DNA from: Gimesia aquarii
GTDB lineage: Bacteria; Planctomycetota; Planctomycetia; Planctomycetales; Planctomycetaceae
Assembly (NCBI RefSeq): GCF_007748195.1
Contig: NZ_CP037920.1
Location: 5,981,800 to 6,045,799, forward strand
Reading direction: 5' to 3'
Length of the DNA: 64,000 bases
Below are positions 9,619 to 17,083 of the stretch, piece after piece (position 1 is the first letter of the stretch; every line of letters begins with the position of its first letter). The translations under genes were made by a program, and so were the position numbers. The notes under the pieces were generated by a model, which worked only from the letters and a program-made list of their open reading frames with translations, was not told the origin of the DNA and made no database searches.

Positions 9619-10224
9619 CTAGAATGAAGCAAAATTTTCCAATAGTTTCAATCCTGCACTTTGACTTTTTTCAGGATGAAACTGGGCAGCGACAATGTTA
9701 TCGCGGGCAACCATCGAAGCAAAGCGACAGCCATAATCAGTGTAAGCGGCGACAACCGATTCCTCTTCAGGGGCAACATAATAACTGTGCACAAAATAGA
9801 AATATTCCTGTTCAGGAATGCCCGCCAGAATGGGATGAGGGGCCGTTGGTTCAATCTGATTCCAACCCATGTGTGGAATTTTCAGACCGGGCTGATCCTG
9901 AAAACGGACCACCTTTCCCGGAATCACGCCCAACCCTGCGTATTCTCCGTCTTCATAACTGGTTTCGAAGAGCAGTTGCAAACCCAGACATATTCCCAGA
10001 AAGGGTTTGCCGGATTGAATCTGCTCCAGAATGGGTTCGACTAACGACTGCTCTTTTAAAGCATGGATTGCGTCTCGAAAGGCTCCCACACCAGGGAGCA
10101 CCAATTTAGACGCCTGCGAAATTTCTTCCGGTCGGCAACTGATGACCGCCTGTGAGCCCACCTTTTCAAAGGCTTTCTGGACACTTCGCAGATTTCCCAT
10201 TCCATAATCGACAATCGTAATCAT
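9619..10224 (-). CDS. hisH: Imidazole glycerol phosphate synthase, glutaminase subunit HisH
   Basis: This class I glutamine amidotransferase delivers ammonia from glutamine to HisF to form imidazole glycerol phosphate and AICAR. The 201-residue protein begins [19 protein letters not shown], has the nucleophile elbow [11 protein letters not shown] with the catalytic Cys near residue 80, and the His/Glu of the triad in [13 protein letters not shown] near the C-terminus. It is first in the leftward hisH-hisA-permease group. No attenuator or leader peptide was seen upstream; the upstream DNA is accessory sequence. Confidence 0.96.
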   Translation of the reverse strand: MITIVDYGMGNLRSVQKAFEKVGSQAVISCRPEEISQASKLVLPGVGAFRDAIHALKEQSLVEPILEQIQSGKPFLGICLGLQLLFETSYEDGEYAGLGVIPGKVVRFQDQPGLKIPHMGWNQIEPTAPHPILAGIPEQEYFYFVHSYYVAPEEESVVAAYTDYGCRFASMVARDNIVAAQFHPEKSQSAGLKLLENFASF

Positions 10225-10296
10225 AGCTGCTTCTAAGTTAAGGTCTTATATTAAGTTCTGGCAAATTTACTACTACGGATACTTAAAGAGACACAT

Positions 10297-10763
10297 TCAA
10301 AATGAATGAGTTCGATATATGCAGCCGATTCTAGTCTCTGAACCGGTTTTTGTGAATGATGCGTACAAAAATGGTCTTTTAAAAGCACATTTGAGGAAAC
10401 GTTTGAGTATATCGTAAGAGGGCAAGAGTAACGACCAGTACACCGGGCCACCTCGCAATGCGGGTGGCGAATCTCGGTTCAAAGTGTTGAGTCCAATTGA
10501 AACGCATCGTCTGTACAAGCCGTCGATGTCTGAAACACGAACATAGATTTTGCCACCAAATACTCCATCGCCTTCGTGAGACGAAAGATGCAAGAGATAA
10601 CCACCATTTTCCAGTATGGCATGCTTAGAATCGAATGACGTCGGATCAGAATTTGGTGCCACCTTGACCGCAAAGTAGAGAACTGCCGTGTAGAATTCCA
10701 ATGATCGCGAAAGATTGCTGCATTTCGTAAACGATTCAATCAATTCGTTTTCCCAAGCGGCAT
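10297..10763 (-). pseudogene. Broken VOC (glyoxalase/bleomycin-resistance) family gene
   Basis: The central part reads as a VOC half-domain: SRSLEFYTAVL, then GGYLLHLSSHEGDG, then GKIYVRVSDIDGLYRRC. The ends do not fit. Upstream, an ATG at 10763 opens MPLGKTN and stops, while the matching frame (ENELIESFTKC) has no ATG, as expected of a single-base frameshift. Downstream, the usual DPDGN metal-ligand strand is replaced by an unrelated Lys/Phe-rich tail. It looks like a decayed gene, not a working enzyme. It is the first item of the accessory region right of hisH. Confidence 0.5.
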
Positions 10764-10896
10764 GGTAAGCTCTAGTCGAATAACGTCTGTATTCAAGAGA
10801 TCGCGGTAAACAGTATTGATTTCAAAAGCCGCGCGACCCGTGACTCCGATATAACATTTTGTAATTTCACGTTTTGGCGTTTGAATGCCATGGTCA

Positions 10897-11313
10897 TTAG
10901 CGTGGAGTACCATCAGGTTGACGCATGGGATAAAGCGTCACCGCCAATGAACATCCGACGTCTGAGACAGCCGCTACTGCGTTGTGCGGTATAGAATGCA
11001 TGAAAGCCCACGAGTCGCCACAATGAAATCCTATATTGAATTCACGGAGGTAACAAGCATCAAGTTCCGCCTTCGCGGCATCAGAGAGCATATTGAGAGC
11101 GTTAACGATTAGCAGGATGTCGCGCTCCGCCCCAGATTCAGACATTTCGCCATCATCGTCTGATTCGAAGCATGCATAATAATGACCATCGTCGCCTTGC
11201 GTGTAATGCAGGCCGTGGCATCGTGATGAAAGCTCCCTGTTCAATATGTCGAACGATGATTCGGATTTCAGATCGAAATCTGTGTTTACGTACTCGCTGT
11301 CGATCGTTACCAT
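10897..11313 (-). CDS. Small acidic protein, paralogue of the 12211-12603 gene
   Basis: The 138-residue, acidic, Cys-containing protein has no signal peptide or membrane segment. It shares a layout with the gene at 12211-12603: an N-terminal (Y)xNTDxDLKS, a central block of DDG followed by aromatic residues and E, then (R/K)(E/D)FNIG, and a C-terminal beta-strand ending TLYP or TTYP. No function is assigned; size and acidity are like those of contact-toxin immunity proteins, which is speculation. The start at 11313 lies 29 bases from a conserved non-coding module that also precedes the paralogue. Confidence 0.7.
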   Translation of the reverse strand: MVTIDSEYVNTDFDLKSESSFDILNRELSSRCHGLHYTQGDDGHYYACFESDDDGEMSESGAERDILLIVNALNMLSDAAKAELDACYLREFNIGFHCGDSWAFMHSIPHNAVAAVSDVGCSLAVTLYPMRQPDGTPR

Positions 11314-11341
11314 TTGAGAGTTCGGTTAAGTGGAAGAACTA

Positions 11342-11440
11342 TTGATAAACAGAATTTAATTCTGTCTAAAACTATCAGGATTCCTGTCTATTATCAATTG
11401 CAAGTTTAAAAGTCGTCGACCGGGACTCCGATGCAACGGA
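11342..11440. repeat. Integron-site-like module, copy 1
   Basis: The core has terminal arms TTGATAA and TTATCAA enclosing a 7-bp hairpin, ACAGAAT/ATTCTGT, with a 3-base loop. It matches modules at 12607 and 21807. The match to copy 3 on the gene side stops at the triplet GTT (minus strand), the position where integron recombinases cut. On the other side it ends in GACTCCGATGCAACGGAT, resembling the integrase start seen in copy 3, and is cut off by the nitroreductase 3' end. Confidence 0.55.
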
Positions 11441-11458
11441 TTGTTCTATTACTAGATA

Positions 11459-12064
11459 CTAGAAGCTGTTATCCACAACAATCTCTTCGAGAGGTAACTG
11501 CCCCGGTTTCGGCCATGCATCTTTGAGGCCTTTGCCAATGGCAACCATCGGTCCCATGACATGATCGTCCGGTAGATTGATGAGCTCTGCCACTTTTTCG
11601 ATGTCAAAGCCAATCATGGGACAAGACTGATAACCAAGTTCCTGCGCCGCAAGCATCAGCGTTTGCATTGCCATACCGATTGACCGTTGAGCTTCATCCC
11701 TTTGCAGCCATTCTCGTCCTTCATGAAACGGTCCCATCCAGCCCACAAGCAGTTCAGCAACCTCTTTCGGAGCATTGACCCAATATCGTTCCGGTTGCTT
11801 TTGCCATGCTTTCATATCTGCCGTGAAAAGCACAAGCAGGGACGCATCGGTCATCTGCGACTGGTCATTCCCAAATTCCGTGCGAATCCGTGATCGGAGC
11901 TCCGGATCGCGCAGAACGACGAAACGCCAGTGCTGAATATTAAAACTTGTCGGAGCGAGTATGGTTGCCTCGAACAAGCTACGTTCCTCAGCTTCGGAAA
12001 GAGAGTGTTCCGGGTCAAAATGCTTGATCGCACGACGATTGCGAATGGCTTCCAATGTATTCAA
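11459..12064 (-). CDS. Nitroreductase-family FMN oxidoreductase
   Basis: The 201-residue protein begins TLEAIRNRRAIKHFDPEH, the FMN-phosphate binding RRxxxxF pattern of the nitroreductase family, followed by APTSFNIQHWRFVVL and, near the end, GYQSCPMIGFDIEKVAELI, also typical. Family members use NAD(P)H and FMN to reduce nitro-aromatics, quinones or enones. The length is normal and there is no sign of decay. It lies between two integron-site-like modules, so it may have arrived by the same route as its neighbours, but no attC was seen at its 3' end. Confidence 0.9.
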   Translation of the reverse strand: MNTLEAIRNRRAIKHFDPEHSLSEAEERSLFEATILAPTSFNIQHWRFVVLRDPELRSRIRTEFGNDQSQMTDASLLVLFTADMKAWQKQPERYWVNAPKEVAELLVGWMGPFHEGREWLQRDEAQRSIGMAMQTLMLAAQELGYQSCPMIGFDIEKVAELINLPDDHVMGPMVAIGKGLKDAWPKPGQLPLEEIVVDNSF

Positions 12065-12163
12065 GTGAGATCCTCCCTATTTGCAGTAGAATGTCCGACA
12101 GAACGCAAAAGTCGGTACACAGAACGTTACAGATGATAGAAAAAAACTGTTTTCTTTTTCAAC

Positions 12164-12211
12164 AAATCAACATACGCGCCTTTGACGAACAAAGCCACAT
12201 ACGTGTTAGGT
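12164..12211 (-). other. attC-like recombination site at the 3' end of the 12211-12603 gene
   Basis: Read on the minus strand, the stop codon of the gene overlaps ACCTAAC, an exact RYYYAAC core. This is followed by an imperfect hairpin (arms CGTATGTGGCTTTG and CAAAGGCGCGTATG, loop TTCGT, with GT wobbles and one G-G mismatch) and then GTTGATT, one base away from the GTTRRRY core. Position at the stop codon, hairpin and paired cores are the layout of integron attC sites, though 48 bp is short for one. Confidence 0.5.
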
Positions 12212-12603
12212 TATTCGTCGCAGTTTGGATACGTGGTGAAAGAAATAGTGAAATTAAGATCTACGATCCTTTTGAGTGTTGCGTGGTCGATACCAAGATT
12301 AAAACCGTGAATGTTGCCAGTTTCTATACCGATATTAAAATCTTTAACATGACAAGTATCTAAAATCGCTTTGAGATCAGGCTCCAAATTTTGAATCACA
12401 TCAAGAAGATTGTTGATATTGTCAGTTGGAAGTGCGTTACGATTTGAATGGGAATCTTCAACTACCGCCCACCAAACACCATCATCATTTTCACAACGGA
12501 TCAAATCAGCGTGTTTATCAAAATACTTACCGAGCAGCGTAATTTCTTGATAACTTTTTAAATCTAAATCAGTGTTTAAATATTTTGTATTCATTAGTAT
12601 CAA
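12211..12603 (-). CDS. Small acidic cassette-like protein, paralogue of the 10897-11313 gene
   Basis: The 130-residue acidic protein shares motifs with the protein at 10897-11313: KYLNTDLDLKS at the start, a central DDGVWWAVVED, KDFNIGIETG, and a final beta-strand ending TTYP. There is no signal peptide. On the minus strand, GTTAGAT, an exact GTTRRRY integron core, lies at 12613-12607, a few bases upstream of the ATG, and an attC-like hairpin sits on the stop codon. This is the structure of a mobile gene cassette of about 440 bp. Function is unknown; an immunity role is only a guess. Confidence 0.7.
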   Translation of the reverse strand: MILMNTKYLNTDLDLKSYQEITLLGKYFDKHADLIRCENDDGVWWAVVEDSHSNRNALPTDNINNLLDVIQNLEPDLKAILDTCHVKDFNIGIETGNIHGFNLGIDHATLKRIVDLNFTISFTTYPNCDE

Positions 12604-12606
12604 GAT

Positions 12607-12745
12607 ATCTAACTCTAAATAGACAGAATCAAATTCTGTTTAAATCTATCAGGACTTCTGCCTATTATCAATTGATACGATATGGACTTGCGTCCCCAAT
12701 TGGAGTTGATCAGGAAAGACCGACATGACAGCGGATTTAAAATCT
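12607..12745. repeat. Integron-site-like module, copy 2
   Basis: It contains the same elements as copies 1 and 3: ATCTAAC (integron core on the plus strand), a 7-bp hairpin ACAGAAT/ATTCTGT with loop CAA, TCTATCAGGA, then TTATCAATTG. As in copy 3, it then continues with AGGAAAGACCGACATGACAG, the counterpart of that copy's integrase start. Similarity to copy 3 fades soon after this ATG. Confidence 0.55.
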
Positions 12746-12868
12746 TGTAACCATCCAAAGCAGGTCACGCGCGGCCACGACCCTGGGCAAAAATGGAATC
12801 AGTCAAGATGGGTTATGAGGTGAGTTCAATATCATAGTCTAAGTATGAAAACCCAAAAACAACCGCCC

Positions 12869-13339
12869 TTACTTGGGAGCACCCGAGTCAGAATTTTCCG
12901 TATCAGAAGCTGGCTTTTTTTGATCAACTTCTTCTTTTATAATTTTATTTCCACTGAAGGGAGCTTTCAGCCGCCCATCTGGCGATTCAATAATGATAAA
13001 TTCATTCGGATCCTTCTCCTGTTGCACAAGCGTTAGCATGTCGATCCCCCAGGTAACCTTATAACCCAGCGACTGTAGTTTCTTGATTGCATCTAGAGCT
13101 TTTTCTCGAGCCGGGCTGCTCAAACTGGAGGCATGCTCTTCAAGCACTTCCCAACCCTTGGGACCAGTTTTATGCTTCATCGCACAAAATCCATAAATTG
13201 TTGCAACAGTTCGCAATGCTGCTTCTTCAGGATCTTTGGGTGTCGAACTTGTGGGAGCTGATTGAGTAGCAGGTCTGCCACAACCCACAATCAGCGAAAT
13301 GACTAGAAGTAGAATACAAGCAAACTGGACACGAACCAT
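12869..13339 (-). CDS. Small lipoprotein of unknown function
   Basis: The 156-residue product has a lipoprotein signal, ILLLVISLIVGC, with the Cys at about residue 20, a Ser/Thr/Pro-rich linker, a helical core (EEAALRTVATIYGFC, then SPAREKALDAIKKLQSLGYK), and a charged disordered tail. It is probably anchored in the membrane facing the periplasm. No known family was recognised. It stands alone; its neighbours are repeats. Confidence 0.65.
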   Translation of the reverse strand: MVRVQFACILLLVISLIVGCGRPATQSAPTSSTPKDPEEAALRTVATIYGFCAMKHKTGPKGWEVLEEHASSLSSPAREKALDAIKKLQSLGYKVTWGIDMLTLVQQEKDPNEFIIIESPDGRLKAPFSGNKIIKEEVDQKKPASDTENSDSGAPK

Positions 13340-13746
13340 TTGATTTCTCAGCTTTCCTAAAATTATTTCTTTAATCTTATCTAAATCTAACTACAGTAAT
13401 TTGGAAAAAATCATAAACAGAGATTTCCTATATGAATCAGCTTGGAACCGCTTCAGACATAGACTGCCGTGATTATAACCGCTGCGGTTCGCTCTTGTCT
13501 AACGCGTGGTGATTTTTCTCCATTTTTTCAAGATGGACGACGTTGATTTGGAGATCTTGTGCAAAATCATCACCTGAGAGAAAGAATAAGGTGTCAGGTC
13601 CATTAATTGTTGCTGATGCGCATCGTAGCGTACCAGACAAAACTCACAACGTCGAGAGGCTCAAATTCATCCCGACGAGCGTTCTGTTGCTCAGAGATCC
13701 TCATGCCTCTACAATGTTCGGTTTGGAGAGAAAACAGGATGATTAG
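13340..13746. other. Intergenic stretch, no gene seen
   Basis: This 407-bp stretch lies between the divergent lipoprotein and DUF1559 genes. It holds one short dispersed repeat (13586-13613) that is shared in part with 17008-17026. No promoter or ORF could be supported. Confidence 0.5.
13586..13613. repeat. Dispersed GTGTCAG-type repeat
   Basis: The sequence AAGGTGTCAGGTCCATTAAT belongs to the family of short GGTGTCAGAC-type intergenic repeats; the part GGTCCATTAATTGTTGC recurs at 17011-17026 with one change. Confidence 0.5.
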
Positions 13747-14745
13747 ATGATTATGGGTAATCGAATTCGCGGATTTACACTGGTCGAATTTCTGGTCGTG
13801 ATGGCGATCATCGCCATCCTGATCGCGTTGATTCTGCCAGCCGTGCAGAATGCGCGCGAAGCGGCCCGGCGAACGCAGTGTAAGAATAATCTGAAACAAA
13901 TCGGGCTGGCATTGCATAACTATCAGTCCACACATTCACGGTTTCCGCCAGGATTCTGTGCGGACCTTGCGACCGATGGTGGTGAATGGTCGGTTCACGC
14001 GCGGCTGCTGCCTCATCTTGAGCAGGCGAATCTCGCATCTCTAATCGACTTTGCGGACACGCACGGAAGCGGTGACAGTGCCACTGTCGCCGTCAGGAAA
14101 ACTCGTGTGGCACCGTACCTGTGTCCGAGCGAGATTCAGGACCGTGTTCGAACCGACGGCAGCGGAAATCCCACTGACTATCCAGTCAACTACGGCTTCA
14201 ATTTCGGAACGTGGCAGGTTTGGGACAACGCAACGCAGAAAGCCGGCGACGGGGCGTTCACTCCGAACTCGGCATTCGCGCCAGCCGATATCACCGACGG
14301 ACTCAGCAATACTCTCGCCGCATCCGAAGTCAAAGCATTCACACATTATCTGCGGGATGGTAGTGGCGGCGGGCCTACTGCTCCGACACCATCGGGTATC
14401 AGTGCGCTCGGAGGTCAATTCCAGCCCACGGGTCATACAGAGTGGGTAGATGGTCGCGTTCATCAGACCGGATTTACGACGACGTTTACACCAAACACGG
14501 TGGTGACTCACGCCGACAGCGGAACAACTTTTGACATCGACTATACCTCGTGTCGTGAGGATAAACCGACTGCAACCTGCATGGGACCAACGTACGCAGC
14601 AGTCACCTCGCGAAGCTATCACCCGGGCATTGTGAATGTGTTACTGCTTGACGGATCAAGCCGCAGCGTCAGTGATTCCATTGATGCGACCGTCTGGAAA
14701 AACCTCAGTGCCCGGGCCGACGGTGCGACCATCGGCGAGTTTTGA
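13747..14745 (+). CDS. DUF1559 protein with type IV prepilin-like N-terminus
   Basis: The protein of about 330 residues starts with a type III signal: [20 protein letters not shown], with cleavage expected after Gly and the Glu at mature position 5, followed by a single hydrophobic helix and [19 protein letters not shown]. It then has the DUF1559 signature [22 protein letters not shown] and, at the C-terminus, [23 protein letters not shown]1559 is hugely expanded in planctomycetes; the proteins resemble pseudopilins and are processed by a prepilin peptidase, a candidate for which lies at 32581-33858. Function is unknown. The second ATG at 13753 is an equally good start. Confidence 0.93.
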   Translation: MIMGNRIRGFTLVEFLVVMAIIAILIALILPAVQNAREAARRTQCKNNLKQIGLALHNYQSTHSRFPPGFCADLATDGGEWSVHARLLPHLEQANLASLIDFADTHGSGDSATVAVRKTRVAPYLCPSEIQDRVRTDGSGNPTDYPVNYGFNFGTWQVWDNATQKAGDGAFTPNSAFAPADITDGLSNTLAASEVKAFTHYLRDGSGGGPTAPTPSGISALGGQFQPTGHTEWVDGRVHQTGFTTTFTPNTVVTHADSGTTFDIDYTSCREDKPTATCMGPTYAAVTSRSYHPGIVNVLLLDGSSRSVSDSIDATVWKNLSARADGATIGEF

Positions 14746-14864
14746 CCCGGGTGCTGTGGGCGGGCTATTCGAGTCCATTGCGAGTTTATGCTTTTCCGAA
14801 GCGAGCTTAAAATGATGGTAGGACCAACGAAACCCATGCAACCCGGTTCTCGGACAGACGGTAT

Positions 14865-14885
14865 AGGGGTCTGAACCCTTTTCAT
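14865..14885. repeat. Dispersed GGGTCTGAACCC-type repeat
   Basis: AGGGGTCTGAACCCTTTTCA is a member, in reverse orientation, of the short GGTGTCAGAC-type family found between genes across the window. Confidence 0.45.
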
Positions 14886-14904
14886 CTACCACTTCAGTCT
14901 CCTC

Positions 14905-14949
14905 TTGACAGCAATTGGTTGCTTTGCAATAATATACCGACCGGTCGGT
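14905..14949 (+). promoter_or_regulatory. Promoter with TetR-type operator
   Basis: TTGACA (14905-14910) and AATAAT (14928-14933) form a sigma-70-like promoter with a 17-base spacer. Immediately after the -10 box lies the perfect 14-bp palindrome ACCGACCGGTCGGT (14936-14949), typical of TetR-family operators. It sits over the expected transcription start, 64 bases before the tetR start codon, so bound repressor would block the promoter and autoregulate the regulator. Confidence 0.85.
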
Positions 14950-15012
14950 TATTTATATTTTGAGATTCGTGTCTGGCCGTACTTGCTTAATCGAAATACA
15001 CGCAGGACCATC

Positions 15013-15603
15013 ATGCCAAAACCGGACGTCAGCGATGAACGAAAACCACAGATTCTGTCGGCTGCGGCTGAGCTGTTCAGCAAATATGGAATTCACGCTT
15101 CCAGCATGAACGAAGTTTCCAAGGCAGCGAAGCTGAGTAAGGCGGCGGTCTACCACTATTACGACAGCAAGGATGCGCTGGTGGAAGCACTTGTTCGTCA
15201 GCTTTTTGATAGTGATCAACCCGAGGTGAGAAATTTGATTGCGAGTAAAGGTCCTGCCCTGGAACGTCTCGACACTTATGCAAAAGGGCTTGTGCGCCTT
15301 CTTGAGAAGAATAAGGTCCTGTATCCGATTTTTGCTGAGTTTAAGGCGATGGCGTCGAGGAACAGGAACGTCCTAATGATTTTGAAACCGTACTTTACTG
15401 AATACATCAAAGTATTCACTGCGATTGTCGAGGAGGGCATCGACAAGGGAGAAATTCGAGGAGAAGTAAATGCCGTCGACGCGGCTTGGACTCTTGCATC
15501 GATATTTGAAGGCAGTATTACGATGCGTCATGCAACTGGTCGCCCACTGAAGAAAATCCTTCTACCGAGTGTTAAGCTGTTCTTGGAAGGCATTGAGAAG
15601 TGA
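15013..15603 (+). CDS. TetR/AcrR-family transcriptional regulator
   Basis: The 196-residue regulator has an N-terminal helix-turn-helix: RKPQILSAAAELFSKYGIHA, then MNEVSKAAKLSKAAVYHYY, and an all-helical ligand/dimer domain. The ATG at 15013 follows AGGA by five bases and replaces an in-frame start at 14905 that overlaps the promoter. It is preceded by a palindromic operator on its own promoter and followed after 36 bases by a membrane-protein gene, the likely regulated partner. The ligand is unknown. Confidence 0.92.
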   Translation: MPKPDVSDERKPQILSAAAELFSKYGIHASSMNEVSKAAKLSKAAVYHYYDSKDALVEALVRQLFDSDQPEVRNLIASKGPALERLDTYAKGLVRLLEKNKVLYPIFAEFKAMASRNRNVLMILKPYFTEYIKVFTAIVEEGIDKGEIRGEVNAVDAAWTLASIFEGSITMRHATGRPLKKILLPSVKLFLEGIEK

Positions 15604-15639
15604 ATCGTTGGGACTACATATTAACAAGAGAGGCGTATA

Positions 15640-16242
15640 GTGAAAATTGATTGGGAACTGCCTCAATTCCGCAAGGGTTTTTACGGCCAAATTGACAAAC
15701 TTATTGGCCCGGGAGCAACAAAAGCTGAAAAAAACCTCCAACTATATTTACCGCTACTTGGAATAGCTATCGTTGTACTTCATGGTCTGTACATGAATTT
15801 CAACTGGTCAATAGGGCAATACGTGGTAGCAGCAATACTTATCGGGGATATGGTCGGTGGCGTTGTCACTAACGCAACTTCAACTGCCAAGCGTTGGAAT
15901 TTCAGAGAAGGAAATGATTTTAAGGCACACATGAACTTTGTAGGGCTGCATATCATTCAAGTATTTCTGGTAAGCTATTTCTTTCTGAACTTTGATCTTC
16001 TTTGGATTGGACTTTTTTATGGGTATTTGATGATCACATGCGCCTTCATTCTCGCCATGCCCTTGTATTTACAGCGTCCTGTGGCAATGACTGTTTGCGC
16101 TGTTAGTTTAGTTCTCTCAATATACGTTTTTAAATCACCAGAACATCTAGAGTGGATTATTCCGCTTTTCTTCCTTAAGTTGCAGGTTTGTCATGTCTTG
16201 CGGGAAGAACCATACCGTCCCGAAGTTGAAGATAAGAATTAA
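15640..16242 (+). CDS. Multi-pass membrane protein under TetR control
   Basis: The 200-residue protein starts at a GTG preceded by AGAGAGG. After an amphipathic N-terminal region it has five or six hydrophobic segments, including LPLLGIAIVVLHGLYM, IGQYVVAAILIGDMVGGVV and VFLVSYFFLNFDLLWIGLFY. Conserved-looking polar residues between them (DMVGG, KAHMNFVGLHI) suggest a small integral enzyme or transporter. No family was recognised. It lies 36 bases behind tetR and is probably the induced gene of that unit. Confidence 0.65.
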   Translation: MKIDWELPQFRKGFYGQIDKLIGPGATKAEKNLQLYLPLLGIAIVVLHGLYMNFNWSIGQYVVAAILIGDMVGGVVTNATSTAKRWNFREGNDFKAHMNFVGLHIIQVFLVSYFFLNFDLLWIGLFYGYLMITCAFILAMPLYLQRPVAMTVCAVSLVLSIYVFKSPEHLEWIIPLFFLKLQVCHVLREEPYRPEVEDKN

Positions 16243-16264
16243 GAAGCAATTCTAGTCGTCATTC

Positions 16265-16288
16265 AGGTCTGACACCTTAAATTCATTC
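16265..16288. repeat. Dispersed GTCTGACACC-type repeat
   Basis: AGGTCTGACACCTTAAATTC is nearly identical to 17028-17053 and close to 20685-20707 and 22170-22197. Confidence 0.55.
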
Positions 16289-16409
16289 ATAATTCCGTTT
16301 TACTGATTCGAGTCATTCAACCTGACTTCTTTCTTTATCACATCATCTTGAATTTTATCTTGACAATTCATTTCTAGCTAAACAAAATTTTACGAACTCT
16401 ATTGTTGAT

Positions 16410-16449
16410 GGATAACACCAAAATAATTTAGTCTAAATTCAAGTTATCC
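16410..16449. repeat. 40-bp inverted-repeat element upstream of a small gene
   Basis: The perfect arms GGATAAC and GTTATCC enclose ACCAAAATAATTTAGTCTAA. The interior recurs upstream of two other small genes (52924 and, on the other strand, 29270-29297). It may be a recombination site or part of a promoter. Confidence 0.45.
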
Positions 16450-16498
16450 GCCAAATCGAATTCTCCTATACGTCGGGAGCAGTCTTGGGATCATCGCT

Positions 16499-16969
16499 AT
16501 GGCCATGTCGAAAACTCGACGAGCATTTGTAGCTGGACTTCTTGCTTCATTGGGTATTGCATCGATCGTCTTTGCTCTATGGTGTGCAAAGGACAGGGAA
16601 GCCAAAGATCGGTACACGAGGTTTTACGATCGTGTTTTGCATCAGCAGACGAACGACAGCGGCCTTCCGATAGTAAAAGTGCTTTCTGCTGATCGTGGTG
16701 AGCCCGTCTCAAACGTCATTATTGGTATGACGTTGATCGGTCCCGATGGAGGAGATGGGGGCTTTCAATGTCCCGTCACAGACGAAGCCGGTGTTGCCCA
16801 TAACCACCTGCATTTAGCTCCTGGGCGGTATCAGTATCAACTGATGCCTGATCCAAAATCTAGGTTCGTTCAGACAAACTGGATTCGTGGCCAGCCGTGC
16901 GTCGTAGTTTCAAACGACGGCACGACCTCGATCCCATCATTACGATTGGAAGTCGATAACGGTGGATAA
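16499..16969 (+). CDS. Small membrane-anchored protein with carboxypeptidase-regulatory-like fold
   Basis: The 156-residue protein has an N-terminal membrane anchor (AFVAGLLASLGIASIVFALW) and an extracytoplasmic domain. The domain is a probable beta-sandwich of the carboxypeptidase regulatory type: SNVIIGMTLIGPDGG, then VTDEAGVAHNHLHLAPGRYQ, the usual pattern of such domains. No enzyme residues are visible. Function is unknown; it stands alone behind an inverted-repeat element. Confidence 0.6.
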   Translation: MAMSKTRRAFVAGLLASLGIASIVFALWCAKDREAKDRYTRFYDRVLHQQTNDSGLPIVKVLSADRGEPVSNVIIGMTLIGPDGGDGGFQCPVTDEAGVAHNHLHLAPGRYQYQLMPDPKSRFVQTNWIRGQPCVVVSNDGTTSIPSLRLEVDNGG

Positions 16970-17007
16970 CAAAACAATACTGCGCCGAGAAAAAGCTGGC
17001 AGGTCCA

Positions 17008-17053
17008 TTTATTGTTGCAGTCGGCATAGGGATCTGACACCTTAAATTCATTT
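17008..17053. repeat. Dispersed repeat pair (GGTCCATT and GATCTGACACC)
   Basis: CAGGTCCATTTATTGTTGC (shared with 13593-13613) is followed by AGGGATCTGACACCTTAAAT (shared with 16265-16288). The two halves look like the ends of a small element that has lost its interior. Confidence 0.5.
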
Positions 17054-17083
17054 CACACATCAGCACCAGGATCCTCATTCAGA

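Noticed and set aside
9609-10109. 166-codon plus-strand frame
   Set aside because: It lies antisense to hisH, which is secure, and shows no family pattern.
11342-12745. CRISPR-like array
   Set aside because: The repeats are far apart, of different length and next to gene starts; there is no regular spacer pattern and no cas gene.
14041-14622. 193-codon minus-strand frame
   Set aside because: Antisense to the DUF1559 gene, no domain, Cys/Arg-rich shadow.
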